DNA of 64,000 nt from Cystobacter ferrugineus (GCF_001887355.1 NZ_MPIN01000002.1:620001-684000), one strand, 5' to 3'. Shown: positions 1-9,500, numbered from the stretch's first letter. The notes: generated from the sequence alone by a model not told the origin. Translations and numbers: made by a program.

Positions 1-617
1 GCGAGATTCTTCCCACTGGCCGCATCCGCCAGATGGTCCAGAGTGGTGCCTTCGCCCTTGAAGTCCTTGCCGCCGGGCAGCTTGCCCTGGAAGAGCATCT
101 TCTGGAGCGCCAGCAATCCCGTGCTCCTTTGAGGGTCCTCGTTGATGCTGCGCCTCACTTCCAGGTACTTCTTGCGGTCGCTCTCCGAGAGCTTCTTGAG
201 CTCCTCCCTTTCCAGCTTCAGGTTGTCCTTCACGTGGCTGGCCGCGACGTGACTCTCGGTATTGTCGATGGAAGTTGGATCCTCCCCGTCGTGCTGGACC
301 ACCCAGTCATCGCCTCGCTGCGTGAACCCCCTGGGGTTGAGCACCTCGTCCGCTCTGCGCAAGGCCTCTTCCTTGGTCTTGGGCTCGTTCTCGTACATTT
401 TGGGGATCAGGTTGGGATCCGTGAATAATGTCGATGCGGTGGTGCGGTCGAACGACGAGTCCGTTCCGTGGCCTGGCTTCTGCTTGGGCTCGGGCTTCTT
501 CGCGGAGGCCTCGGGCGTGGGCGCCCCCTGTTTGGCAACGGGCGCGTGGGGCTCGGTCTCCTTGGGCTTGGGTGGGGTGTACACCGGGGCGCTGCGGACG
601 GTTCTGACGGAGATCAT
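1..617 (-). CDS. Hypothetical protein, 3' end beyond window
   Basis: The minus-strand frame from ATG at 617 stays open to the window edge, giving about 205 residues. The first 50 or so residues are a Pro/Lys/Ala-rich, probably disordered segment. The rest is charged and probably helical. I chose this frame because it has sensible codon use and a folded-looking composition, while the other open frames here are Arg/Pro/Gly-rich or shadows. No signal peptide is visible. I do not recognise the family. The gene is followed upstream by 386 bases without a gene, so it probably has its own promoter. Confidence 0.55.
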   Translation of the reverse strand, partial: MISVRTVRSAPVYTPPKPKETEPHAPVAKQGAPTPEASAKKPEPKQKPGHGTDSSFDRTTASTLFTDPNLIPKMYENEPKTKEEALRRADEVLNPRGFTQRGDDWVVQHDGEDPTSIDNTESHVAASHVKDNLKLEREELKKLSESDRKKYLEVRRSINEDPQRSTGLLALQKMLFQGKLPGGKDFKGEGTTLDHLADAASGKNL

Positions 618-1003
618 GCCGAGCCTGCCTTGGGGACACTCTCGGTGCGGGAGGTCCGAGAGGGAGTTATCGGGAGGACACCGTATTAGTATAGGTTTTG
701 TTTGAAATACATCCCCCTGCCGGTAATTCCATGCACGATCGGGCATTGAGAATTCAAGACAGTGGTTGTTTGTGAATTCTCACGGGGTGAAATGAAGAGG
801 GTTGGATTTATGGGTTTTACTAGGAAGGCAGGCGCGCCCTTTTCAGTGACCGCGCCGGATTGGAGGCGGAGACGGGGCGGCATCAGCACTCTCGAAATGG
901 AACTGCCTCCTGCTCGTGGGTTGCACGCGCGGGAGGCAGCAAGCGGTGAGTCACGCCGGATTCCTATGGATTCGTCGTGACGGGCACCCGGCCTTTTCTT
1001 CGT
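618..1003. other. Intergenic region with inverted repeat
   Basis: No convincing gene is seen in these 386 bases between the BMP-protein stop and the next minus-strand start. They must hold the terminator of the transporter operon and the promoter of the leftmost gene. A 9-bp perfect inverted repeat (GAGAATTCA at 748-756, TGAATTCTC at 773-781) stands in an AT-richer patch. A 72-codon plus-strand frame at 762-980 has no clear composition bias and is not called. Confidence 0.5.
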
Positions 1004-2155
1004 CTATTTGGGCTCGTCGGCCACCGGGCCGGTGACGCCGGGGGCCACCCACTGCATCTGGTTGAGCTCCTCCTTCGTCAGCGTCTTGCCCGCGGGCACG
1101 CGCGTGGCGCCGTGGCGATCCTGGAGCGGGCCCGTGAAGGGATCGAAGCCGGGCTTGCTCGAGGACATGTCCTTGAGCAGCTCCTGCACCCGGTCATGCA
1201 CGGACACCTGCTTGCCGCCCACTGTCATCTGCGCCTTCTTCAGCGCGTCCACGAACTTGGGATTGATGGGCACTCCCGGCTGGCCGCCCATCTCCACCGC
1301 GCCCTCGCGCAGCAGCCACCAGTAGTCCACCTCCTGGAGCTTGCCCGGCGCGTACGTGCCGTTGCGCACCTTGCTCAGGAAGTCGATGTAGATCTTCTCC
1401 CAGTGCACCAGTTGTCCTGACACCACGAAGTCCGGCGCGAAGCGCTGCATGGGCGAGTAGTGCGCGAAGGACGGCACCTTCTTGCGCCCCGCCACCTGCA
1501 CCACCGTGGCCGTGTCCTCGGTGAAGGCCAGCACGTCATTGCCCTCGGCCATCAGCGCCTCGGCCGCCTCGCGAGCCTTCACCGGGCTCACCCAGGCGCT
1601 GATCCACTTCACGTTCACCGTGGCCTGGGGATTCACCGCCCGCACGCCCATTGCGAACGCGGAGATGTGACGCTTCAGCTCGGGAATGGGGAAGGCGCCC
1701 ACGTAGCCTACCTTGCCGGTCTTCGTCAGCGCCCCCGCCATCAGACCGTTGAGGTAGTAGATTTGATAGAAGTCGGCCATGTAGGTGGCCATGTTGGGCG
1801 CCCGCTTGAAGCCCGTGGCGTGCGCGAACACCACCTTCGGGTACTTCCTGGCCGCCTCGAGCGTCTGATCCATGAAGCCGAAGCTCGTGGTGAACACCAC
1901 CTGGCAGCCGCCCTTCACCAGCCGATCGATGACGGGCAGCGCCTGGCCCTCGGGCACGGACTCCACGTACTGGGTCTCCAACCACGGCAGCGCCTTCATG
2001 GTCAGCTTGCGCGCCTCGTCGTGCGCATGGCTCCAGCCAATGTCTCCCACGGGCCCCACGTAGACGAAGCAGGCCTTGAGTTTCGCATCCTCCGCTCGCG
2101 CCGAGCCCGCCAGACTCAACGCCAGCAATACCAACCACAGCGCAGGTGACTTCAT
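1004..2155 (-). CDS. BMP-family ABC transporter substrate-binding protein
   Basis: This is a 383-residue periplasmic binding protein of the BMP/PnrA/Med family, which binds nucleosides or related compounds. The N-terminus is a clear Sec signal peptide ending SAR-A near residue 21, with no lipobox cysteine, so the protein is probably soluble in the periplasm. The mature part starts KACFVYVGPVGDIGWS, typical of the family, and later shows the GKVGYVGAFPIPE region of the first lobe. It is the last gene of the operon, 19 nt after the second permease, with which it matches the usual ATPase-permease-permease-binding protein set. The exact substrate is inferred from the family. Confidence 0.9.
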   Translation of the reverse strand: MKSPALWLVLLALSLAGSARAEDAKLKACFVYVGPVGDIGWSHAHDEARKLTMKALPWLETQYVESVPEGQALPVIDRLVKGGCQVVFTTSFGFMDQTLEAARKYPKVVFAHATGFKRAPNMATYMADFYQIYYLNGLMAGALTKTGKVGYVGAFPIPELKRHISAFAMGVRAVNPQATVNVKWISAWVSPVKAREAAEALMAEGNDVLAFTEDTATVVQVAGRKKVPSFAHYSPMQRFAPDFVVSGQLVHWEKIYIDFLSKVRNGTYAPGKLQEVDYWWLLREGAVEMGGQPGVPINPKFVDALKKAQMTVGGKQVSVHDRVQELLKDMSSSKPGFDPFTGPLQDRHGATRVPAGKTLTKEELNQMQWVAPGVTGPVADEPK

Positions 2156-2174
2156 CCGTGTTCTCCTTGTCTGA

Positions 2175-3038
2175 TTACCGCTCGCCCCGATGATAGGGTT
2201 TGCCCAGCGCCGCCGGCGCCGAGCCCTGGGTGCGTCGCAACCCCGCGAGCGCCAGCACCCCCACGACGAGCAGGTAGGGCATGGCCGCGAAGAGCTCGGT
2301 GGGCACCCGGCTCTGATCCTGGAGCCGGAACTGCAGGTAGTAGAGCAGTCCGAAGAAGAGGGAGCCGAGCACCGCGCGCAGGGGGCTCCACCCCACGAAG
2401 ATGACCAGGGCCACGGCGATCCACCCCAGGCCCGCCGTCATGCCGTCCGTCCACGCGGGACGGTAGGCCAGTGACAGGAACGCGCCGGCCAGTCCCGCCA
2501 GCGCTCCGCCGAAGGCCACCGCCAGGTAGCGCACCCCGCCCACGCTCACGCCCAGCACGTCCGCCGCCGCCGGGTTCTCTCCCACCGAGCGCAGCACCAG
2601 CCCCGGCCGCGTGGCGTACAGGAAGGCCCAGAGGCCCACGGCCAGCACTCCCGCCGCCACGGTGAAGGGCAGCTCGGGCGCGGGCTCCAGGAGGATGGCG
2701 CCCTCGTAGCGGTTGCCCAGCAGCCCCGACACGCCCAGCCCCAGCATCGTCAGCGCCAGCCCGGACACGTAGGCGTTGGCGCGCAGCGTGAGCGTCACGA
2801 ACCCATGCAGCAGCGCCGCCAGCGCTCCGGCCACCAGGGACAGCGCCACCGCGAGCCAAAGCGACTCCGTCTCCGTCGCCACGCTGAAGGCCGTCAGGGC
2901 CCCCAGCGCCATCATCCCCTCCACGCCCAGGTTCACCACGCCCGCCCGCTCGTTGACGAGCGTGCCCAGACACGCCAGCAGCAGCGGCGTGCCAAAGGAG
3001 AGCGCCCGGAGCAGCGCCTGGAGCATTTCGTCGATCAT
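2175..3038 (-). CDS. BMP-type ABC transporter permease 2
   Basis: This 287-residue integral membrane permease is of the NupQ/YufQ (branched-chain-like) type. The family signature NERAGVVNLGVEGMMALGA lies near residues 28-46 and is followed by about eight hydrophobic segments. The ATG at 3038 overlaps the stop of permease 1 (ATGA), and a good ribosome site, GAGGTGGGG, lies just upstream. The frame is open much further upstream, but that part is a shadow of permease 1. With permease 1 it should form the inner-membrane channel driven by the two-domain ATPase. Confidence 0.9.
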   Translation of the reverse strand: MIDEMLQALLRALSFGTPLLLACLGTLVNERAGVVNLGVEGMMALGALTAFSVATETESLWLAVALSLVAGALAALLHGFVTLTLRANAYVSGLALTMLGLGVSGLLGNRYEGAILLEPAPELPFTVAAGVLAVGLWAFLYATRPGLVLRSVGENPAAADVLGVSVGGVRYLAVAFGGALAGLAGAFLSLAYRPAWTDGMTAGLGWIAVALVIFVGWSPLRAVLGSLFFGLLYYLQFRLQDQSRVPTELFAAMPYLLVVGVLALAGLRRTQGSAPAALGKPYHRGER

Positions 3039-4090
3039 CGTCCCCACCTCACGCGGTAGCGCGCCAGGGCCTCGCCAGAGATGAGGCAGAACAACAACAC
3101 TCCACTGAAGACGTCGATGACCCGGAAGGGCATGTTGAAGCTGATCTTGAGCAGATCTCCTCCCGCGAGGATGACGCCCATGAGGGGCGCGGTGAGCAGC
3201 ACCAGCGCTGGGTGACCCCGGGCCAGCCACGCCACGATGATGGCGGTGAAGCCATAGCCGAGCGAGAGCTGGGTGGGATCCAACAGCCGGTGATGGATGC
3301 CGGCCACCTCGCCCACGCCCGCCAGCCCCGCGGCTCCGCCCGAGAGCAGGCCGGTGAGCAGTACCACCCGCTGCGTGGGCAGGCCCGCGTAGCGCGCCGC
3401 CCGGGGGCTCGCCCCCACCACGCGCAGCGCGTAGCCGAGGGACGTCCGCGTCAGCAGCACCTGCAAGGCCAGCGCGACCACCACCCCGAGCACCCCCGTG
3501 GGCCAGTGCACCAACGTCTCCCCCAGCACCGGGAGCGAGGCCGCGTCCGGGAAGGCGTCGGTATAGGTGTAGCCCTGCACCTGCTCTCCCCGCCACGGGC
3601 CACTGACGAGGTAGAGCACGAAGGAGCTGGCCACCGCGTTCAACATCAACGTGGTGAGGATCTCGTTCACGTCCACGCGCGAGCGCAGCCACGCGGCGGG
3701 CAGTGCCCACAGCCCTCCGGTCACCGCGCCCGCGAGGAACATGAGGGGCAGGCTCAGCGCCCCCGGCGGCAGGAAGAGCGCGACGGCCGTGCCCCCCACC
3801 GCGCCCATCAGGAGCTGCCCCTCCGCGCCGATGTTGAAGAACCCCACGCGGAAGGCCAGGGTGAGCCCGCCACCAATGAGCAGCAGGGGAAGGGTGCGGC
3901 GCAGGACCTCGGCCAGCCCCTGGCGCTCGCCCAGCGTGCCCTCCAGCAGCGCGCGGTAGACTTCCCACGGGCTCACGCCATACGCCGCGAAGACGCCTCC
4001 GGTCAGCGCGAACGCGACCACGCCCATGCCCAGGTACACCCCGAGCACCTTCGCCCGGCGGGGCCGGGGCTCCTGTTCCAGGCGGATCAC
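3035..4090 (-). CDS. BMP-type ABC transporter permease 1
   Basis: This 351-residue permease is of the NupP/YufP type. It has a short basic N-terminus, a first membrane segment at about residues 12-32, and the family core RVGFFNIGAEGQLLMGA near residues 80-96. Repeated hydrophobic helices and a conserved NEILTTLMLN stretch follow. The GTG start at 4090 overlaps the ATPase stop (GTGA), which implies translational coupling. The larger open frame upstream is only the ATPase shadow. Together with permease 2 it makes the heterodimeric membrane part of the importer. Confidence 0.9.
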   Translation of the reverse strand: MIRLEQEPRPRRAKVLGVYLGMGVVAFALTGGVFAAYGVSPWEVYRALLEGTLGERQGLAEVLRRTLPLLLIGGGLTLAFRVGFFNIGAEGQLLMGAVGGTAVALFLPPGALSLPLMFLAGAVTGGLWALPAAWLRSRVDVNEILTTLMLNAVASSFVLYLVSGPWRGEQVQGYTYTDAFPDAASLPVLGETLVHWPTGVLGVVVALALQVLLTRTSLGYALRVVGASPRAARYAGLPTQRVVLLTGLLSGGAAGLAGVGEVAGIHHRLLDPTQLSLGYGFTAIIVAWLARGHPALVLLTAPLMGVILAGGDLLKISFNMPFRVIDVFSGVLLFCLISGEALARYRVRWGR

Positions 4091-5595
4091 GCCGCGCCCT
4101 CCGTCGCCTGCGTCATCATCCGCCCGAGCCGCTCCACGTCCACCTCGCTCGCGGGCCAGGGCCCCCGCAGCTCGCCCTGGTAGAGCGCGGCCACGCGGTG
4201 CGAGAGCGTGAACAGCTCCTCGAGATCCTCCGTCACCAGCAGCACGGACATGCCTTCCTGGGCCCGCTCGATGAGCAGCCGGTGCACCCGCTCGGTGGCC
4301 CCGATGTCCACCCCGTAGGTGGGATGGACCGCGATGAGCAACCGGGGCGAGCCCGCCAGCTCCCGGGCAATCACCGCGCGCTGGATGTTGCCTCCGGACA
4401 GCAACCGCAGCGGGGTGCGCGGGCCCGGCGTGGCGATGCCATACGTCTGGATGATGTCGAGCGCCTCGCGTTCCATGCGCGCCCGGTCCAGCCAGGGACC
4501 GCGCCGCAGCGCCGTGTTCCACGTGCGCAGGGCGAGGTTCTCCGCCACGCTCAGCGAGGGCACCGTGCCGGCGGCGCGCTCCTCGGGGACATGGGCCACG
4601 CCCTGGGTGAACAGCTCCGCCGGGGACGTCGCTCGCGGGGGTTGTCCCTCGAAGCGCACCTGCCCCTGGTAGGGCCGCAGGCCCGTGAGCGCCTCCACGA
4701 GCTCGTGCTGGCCACTGCCCGCGACTCCCGCGATGCCGAGGATCTCCCCGGGTGCCAGCGAGAAGTGGATGTTCTTCACCGCTCGCGTCCCGCGATCCGA
4801 GCGGACCTCCAGGCCCTGGACCTCCAGCCGCACGCCCGGCCGGGGAGGAGCGAGCCGGGGCCGGGGCACCGCCTCGCGACCCAGCATCAACTTCACCAAC
4901 TGCTCCCGCGTCGTTTCCCGCGCGGATGCCTCGCCCACCTTGCGGCCCGCGCGCAGCACGGTGATGCGATCCGAGTGCGCGAGCACCTCATCCAGCTTGT
5001 GGCTGATGAAGAGGATGCCCACGCCCTGGCTCTTGAGCTGGGCGAGCTGCTGGAAGAGCGGCTCCACCTCCTGGGGGGTGAGCACGCTGGTGGGCTCGTC
5101 CAGGATGAGGACGCGGACGCCTCGCAGCAGCGCGCGGAGGATCTCCAGCCGCTGCTTCTCTCCGGCGGAGAGGTTCTCCACCCGGGTGTCGAGGTCCATC
5201 GGGAGGGGCTGGCCGGCGAGCCGCTCGTGCAGGGTGGCCCGCAGCCGGCGCCGGGTCATCAACCAGCCGCCGCGCAGACCGAGCGCCAGGTTCTCCGCCA
5301 CGGTGTGGCGCTCCACGAGCAGGGGATGTTGCGGCACCAGGGCGATTCCCCGTCGCAACGCCTGGGCGGGAGAGCCCATGCGCACGGGGCGCCCGTCGAC
5401 GAGGATCTCCCCCGAGTCCGGTGCATCCAGACCGTAGAGGATGTTCATCAACGTCGTCTTTCCCGCGCCGTTCTCGCCCAGCAGGGCATGCACCTCGCCC
5501 GCGTGGAGGTCGAGGCTGACGTGGTCGTTGGCGACGACGCCGGGAAAGCTTCGGGTGATGTTCGACAACCGGAGGAGCGGGGGGGACGTCTCCAT
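4087..5595 (-). CDS. BMP-type ABC transporter ATP-binding protein
   Basis: This 502-residue protein has two fused ABC domains, as in NupO/YufO and sugar-type importers. Domain 1 has Walker A GENGAGKTT (residues 40-48), signature LSAGEKQR and Walker B ILDEPTSVL. Domain 2 has GVAGSGQHE in place of a full Walker A, signature LSGGNIQRA and a degenerate Walker B with IAVHPT. This asymmetry is normal for the group. The ATG at 5595 is preferred: the frame is open for 53 more codons upstream, but that part lacks ABC character. It is the first gene of the operon, with a divergent control region at 5596-5775. Confidence 0.9.
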   Translation of the reverse strand: METSPPLLRLSNITRSFPGVVANDHVSLDLHAGEVHALLGENGAGKTTLMNILYGLDAPDSGEILVDGRPVRMGSPAQALRRGIALVPQHPLLVERHTVAENLALGLRGGWLMTRRRLRATLHERLAGQPLPMDLDTRVENLSAGEKQRLEILRALLRGVRVLILDEPTSVLTPQEVEPLFQQLAQLKSQGVGILFISHKLDEVLAHSDRITVLRAGRKVGEASARETTREQLVKLMLGREAVPRPRLAPPRPGVRLEVQGLEVRSDRGTRAVKNIHFSLAPGEILGIAGVAGSGQHELVEALTGLRPYQGQVRFEGQPPRATSPAELFTQGVAHVPEERAAGTVPSLSVAENLALRTWNTALRRGPWLDRARMEREALDIIQTYGIATPGPRTPLRLLSGGNIQRAVIARELAGSPRLLIAVHPTYGVDIGATERVHRLLIERAQEGMSVLLVTEDLEELFTLSHRVAALYQGELRGPWPASEVDVERLGRMMTQATEGAA

Positions 5596-5775
5596 GCGGG
5601 CCGCGAGCTTGCCACAGCGCACGGGCGCGCGGGTCGGGTTCACGCGCGAGCACGCGGAATGAGGTCGGCGGGGCTCCACATTCCCAGGGATTGAGACAGG
5701 GCTCGCGTGCTGTCCTCGTACGGGGCGGCATCGGCTCCCTGTCCACGTTCGCACTCATTCGGGACGGTGCATCCC

Positions 5776-6106
5776 ATGGGTGATTACTTCCAGACCATCG
5801 GGGACAAGGACGTGACCGAGGATGAGTCTTCGCGTATTGCCGAGAAAGTTCGGGAATGGCTCGCTTCTCGCCGCATCATCGAACCCAAACTCTCGGATTG
5901 CGCCTTGAGTGAGTCAGGGTATCGACTTTGCCTGTCCCAAATGTGGACAACCGGAGCGGCTGGTCGATTGGGGTGGGGAGTTCCCGTGGGGCTTTGGCAA
6001 TCTGGGTATTACCTTCTGGAACTGGCCGCCCTTATCGGAGCGTTTTGTGCGCGAGGTAACGGAGTTTTTGGGACACCGCGCGGTGCTCGTGCGCGGAGAT
6101 CCCTGA
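5776..6106 (+). pseudogene. Frameshifted small gene with CPKCG motif
   Basis: A good coding frame starts at ATG 5776 (MGDYFQTIGDKDVTEDES) and runs about 48 codons to a SESG tyrosine region near 5920. Sensible sequence then continues in the next frame: GIDFACPKCGQPERLVDWGG and on to TGA 6104-6106. The part after CPKCG is Trp/Phe-rich and looks like a real folded domain with half a zinc ribbon. The two parts join only through a +1 shift, from one inserted base or a loss of 3n+2 bases. I infer a degraded member of a myxobacterial hypothetical family, probably with an internal deletion. A sequencing error is possible. Confidence 0.55.
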
Positions 6107-6136
6107 CCCAAGGCTGTTGAGACCTCCCCGCCGCGC

Positions 6137-7288
6137 TTACTCCGGGCGGGCCACCTGGAGTTCCTGCCGTGAGGCCCAGGCGCGCAAGTCGTTGCGCTGA
6201 AGGGCCGCGGCCATGAGTTCCGGGAACAGGTCCGGCGTGCATGCGAAGGTGGGGATGCCCAGCGCCGCGAAGTGCGCGGCGTGATGCGGGTCATGCGAGG
6301 GCGTGCCCTGATCGCTCAACGCGAGCAGACACACGACCGTTACGCCGCTCTGGACGAGCGCGGCGGCCCGCTGAAGCATCCGCTGCGCATTACCCCCCTC
6401 ATACAAATCCGTGACGAGCACGAGGATGGTCTGCGCCGGGCGGGTGATGATCTGCTGACAGTACCCGAGTGCCTGGTCGATGTCCGTGCCCCCTCCGAGC
6501 TGGGTGCCGAACAGCAGATCCACCGGATCCGACAACTGCTCGCTCAGGTCCACCACCGCCGTGTCGAAGAGCACCATCTTCGTGGACACCGCCCGCAGGG
6601 ACGCGAGCACCGCGCCGAAGATGCTCGAGTAGACGACCGACGCCGCCATCGAGCCGCTCTGGTCGATGCACAGCACCACGTCCCGCAGGCTCGAGCGCTT
6701 GCGCCCGTGGCCCACCAGCTTGTCCACCACCACGCTCTTGCGCTCGGGCAGGTAGTTGCCCAGGTTGGCCCGCAGCGTCCGGTCCCAGTCGATCTCCGCG
6801 GCCCTCGGCCGGCGCGTGCGCGACGCCCGTGACAGCGCTCCCCGCACGGCCCGCTCGGTGGGGGCCCTCAGCCGCCGCTCCAGCTCGTCCACCACCTTGC
6901 GCACCACCCGGCGCGCCGTCTCCTTCGTCTTCTGGGGGATGACCTTGCGCAAGGACAAGAGCGTGGCCACGAGCTGCACGTCCGGCTCCACCGCCTCCAG
7001 CATCTCCGGCTGGAGCAACATCTCCGTCAGCCCGAGCCGCGCCATCGCATCCCCCTGCATGACGCGCACCACGGGCGCGGGGAAGTACTCGCGGATGTCC
7101 CCCAGCCAGCGCGCCACCTGCGGCGAGGACGCGCCGAGTCCCGCCTTGCGCTCGGAGTCGTACAGCGCCTCGAGGGTGCGATCCATGCGCTTCTCGGTCT
7201 CCCCCAGCGACACCCCCAGCGATTCCTGCGCCGGCTGCCCCAACACCAGCCGCCAGCGCTCCAGCCGCTCTTCATCCGAGGTTTTCAT
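6137..7288 (-). CDS. VWA-domain protein of MoxR/SWIM operon
   Basis: This 383-residue cytoplasmic protein has a helical N-terminal half (about 1-195) and a C-terminal von Willebrand A domain (about 200-360). The metal-site motif DQSGSM is at residues 209-214, with later MIDAS elements in the GGGTDID and VTDLYEGG segments. In MoxR-VWA systems the VWA partner binds clients through the metal site while the AAA ATPase remodels them. It is the last gene of a five-gene minus-strand operon, and its ATG at 7288 lies 17 nt inside the preceding gene. A basic linker (RRVVRKVV, RTRRPR) precedes the VWA domain. Confidence 0.85.
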   Translation of the reverse strand: MKTSDEERLERWRLVLGQPAQESLGVSLGETEKRMDRTLEALYDSERKAGLGASSPQVARWLGDIREYFPAPVVRVMQGDAMARLGLTEMLLQPEMLEAVEPDVQLVATLLSLRKVIPQKTKETARRVVRKVVDELERRLRAPTERAVRGALSRASRTRRPRAAEIDWDRTLRANLGNYLPERKSVVVDKLVGHGRKRSSLRDVVLCIDQSGSMAASVVYSSIFGAVLASLRAVSTKMVLFDTAVVDLSEQLSDPVDLLFGTQLGGGTDIDQALGYCQQIITRPAQTILVLVTDLYEGGNAQRMLQRAAALVQSGVTVVCLLALSDQGTPSHDPHHAAHFAALGIPTFACTPDLFPELMAAALQRNDLRAWASRQELQVARPE

Positions 7289-9500
7289 CGAGCCTCACTC
7301 CCAAGATGAGCGACAGCACGGGCAGCACCTGGGCCACGCGCTCGGGATCCAGATCGTCGGTCCTCACGCTCCGGGCCCCTCCCACCGCGGTGGCGGGCCG
7401 CCGGATGCGATCCGCCATGGCGCGCCGCTCGGCCGCTCCGAAGCGCGAGAACGCACGCCGCACCAGGGGAAGCTGCTCGACGAAGGTCTCCCGCGTGAGG
7501 CCGGAGAGCCAGCCGTCGAGCGCCGCCCATAGATCGTCACGGTGCAGCAGCAGCAGCGCGCTCCCGGTGACGAGCCCCTCCAGCCAGGCGGCCGCCTCGG
7601 CGGGGGGCACCGCCGGAGACAATGCCTTCCGGGCGAGCGGGCCCAGCGCGGCGTCCTCCACGTGGCCCATCTCCACCCGCAGCCGCAGCGCCGCACCGCG
7701 CAGCAGTCCGTGCACCGCGTCCCGTTGCACCAGCCCCTCCAGGGCGTGGGACCACTCCTCCAGGCGCTCCTTGTCCTCCAGCAGCACCATGGCGGCGTGC
7801 AGGGCGCTCAACTGGCCATGGCGCTCGCGCGCGGCGTCTTCATCCAACGCGACGCACGCCCCGGGCAACCCGATGAGGATGCGCTCGAGCAGCCCGTGGA
7901 TGATGGCGAGGATGGGCTCGGTGGGGGTTTCCCGGACGCTGCCATAGCGCACCGTGCGCACCAGGGGCGGGAAGGCCTCCATCAGCTTCGGCACGTCCGC
8001 CGAGCGCGTGGAGAGCTCCTGCACGTGGCCCAGCACGGTGTCGATGGACGCGGACAGCTCGGCGAGGAGGCTCGCCTCGAGCAGGGCCGTCAGCGTGTCC
8101 AGCTCCTTCGCCTCGGCGGCGCGGGCCCTCACCCGGCTCGTGGCCGCCGACTCCACCGTGTTGCCGAAGAGGCTCGCCTCCACGACGCGCACGGCCAGCT
8201 CGGGTTCCCACTTCACGCGCCAGTTCTCACGGAAGGTGCCCTTCGCGTTGCGCGTGTCGTCCTCGGGCGTGCCCCAGGGAATGTCGAGCAGCCGCAGCCG
8301 GTGCAAGAGCCGGCTCCGGCCCCGGTCGAGCTCCTTGCGCAAGTCCAACTCCTGGAGCTTGCTCTCGGACGTGGGCGGCAGGCGCAGCGACTTCTGCAGC
8401 GCGGCCAGATCCCTCGCGAGCGGCACCGCGGGCACGTCGGAGGGCACCTCTCCCAGGCCCGTGCCCACCTCCAACCGGTCGTGCACGAGCGCCAGCGGGG
8501 TCGCGTCCCCCTCGCACAGCACGCTGAGCGCGGCGTCGCGCAGCTCTCCCAACCCCACCGCGCTCCGCCCCCGCAGCGCCGCGAGCGCCTCGGCGAGCCG
8601 CACCGTCTCGATGACGCTCGCGGAGGACGCGTCCAGTCCCTCGCCGCGCAAGAGCTGCGCGATGCGTGCCGCCCAGGTGCTCACCGGCCGCTCGGGGGTG
8701 AGCCACAGGTGCGCATACCACCCGGGGGACTCCACGCCCGCCCCATACCCGCTGCGCCAGCCGAGCCGGTCATACGTCCAGGGAATCCACGTGGCCGCCA
8801 CCTTCGTCTTCGGCAGGCCCTTGAGCAGCGCGTCGTCCTCGCGCGCGGGCCTCGCCTGGACGAGGGCCGGGGCATGCCACGCGCCACACACGACGGCGAT
8901 CCGCTGGAAGCCCTCCTTCCTCGCCTGGCGGATGCAGCGCCGCATGTGCGCCTCGCGCAGGGCCTCGCGCGGGGGAATGTCACCCCCCACCTCGCGCACG
9001 GCCGTCATCGCCTCGAGCACGGCCTCGAAGACGCCCCGCGCGTCCTGGCGTTGCTCGATGAGCTGCTCCCACCATCCCTCGCTGTCCTCGTGGCCGGCCG
9101 CTCGCGCCAGTCCCGCCAGGGCATCCTCCCGGGGCGGCTCCGCCTTCTCCTGGGCCAGGGCCTCGGGGACGAGCTGGTGCGCCTGGGGCAGGTCGATGAA
9201 GCGCACGGGCAGCGAGCGCCCCAGGGCGTACTGAATGGCCTGCCACTCCGGGGAGAAGACGGCGAACGGGTAGAAGACGGCGTGCGCGGGCGTGTCGAGC
9301 GCGTAGACGAGCAGCGCCACCGGCGGCTTCATCCCGGCCTGGGCCGCGAGCGGCAGGAGCTCGTCCGCGTCGGGAGGGCCCTCGATGAGCACCACGTCGG
9401 GTTGGAGCGCTTCCAGCGCGGAGCGCACGCCGCGCGCGCTGCCGGGCCCATGGTGCCGCACGCCGAGCACATGAACGCCCGCGCCCGGCTCCGCGCTCAC
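7272..9500 (-). CDS. DUF5682-like protein of MoxR/VWA operon
   Basis: This is a 742-residue protein with no signal peptide. The N-terminal region carries VLGVRHHGPGSARGV, then VVLIEGPPDADEL, and later VVCGAWHAPALV near residue 210. I recognise this as the DUF5682 family that accompanies MoxR and VWA genes. The His-rich start, the acidic EGPPDA loop and the later GAWHA motif recall TraB/TIKI/ChaN-like hydrolase folds. That link is my inference, not an established activity. The C-terminal 400 residues are helical and Leu/Ala-rich, like a scaffold. The GTG start at 9500 overlaps the MoxR stop (GTGA). Confidence 0.75.
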   Translation of the reverse strand: MSAEPGAGVHVLGVRHHGPGSARGVRSALEALQPDVVLIEGPPDADELLPLAAQAGMKPPVALLVYALDTPAHAVFYPFAVFSPEWQAIQYALGRSLPVRFIDLPQAHQLVPEALAQEKAEPPREDALAGLARAAGHEDSEGWWEQLIEQRQDARGVFEAVLEAMTAVREVGGDIPPREALREAHMRRCIRQARKEGFQRIAVVCGAWHAPALVQARPAREDDALLKGLPKTKVAATWIPWTYDRLGWRSGYGAGVESPGWYAHLWLTPERPVSTWAARIAQLLRGEGLDASSASVIETVRLAEALAALRGRSAVGLGELRDAALSVLCEGDATPLALVHDRLEVGTGLGEVPSDVPAVPLARDLAALQKSLRLPPTSESKLQELDLRKELDRGRSRLLHRLRLLDIPWGTPEDDTRNAKGTFRENWRVKWEPELAVRVVEASLFGNTVESAATSRVRARAAEAKELDTLTALLEASLLAELSASIDTVLGHVQELSTRSADVPKLMEAFPPLVRTVRYGSVRETPTEPILAIIHGLLERILIGLPGACVALDEDAARERHGQLSALHAAMVLLEDKERLEEWSHALEGLVQRDAVHGLLRGAALRLRVEMGHVEDAALGPLARKALSPAVPPAEAAAWLEGLVTGSALLLLHRDDLWAALDGWLSGLTRETFVEQLPLVRRAFSRFGAAERRAMADRIRRPATAVGGARSVRTDDLDPERVAQVLPVLSLILGVRLDENLG

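Noticed and set aside
762-980. 72-codon plus-strand frame in the leftmost intergenic region
   Set aside because: Starts inside the inverted-repeat patch, has no ribosome site and no protein-like pattern.
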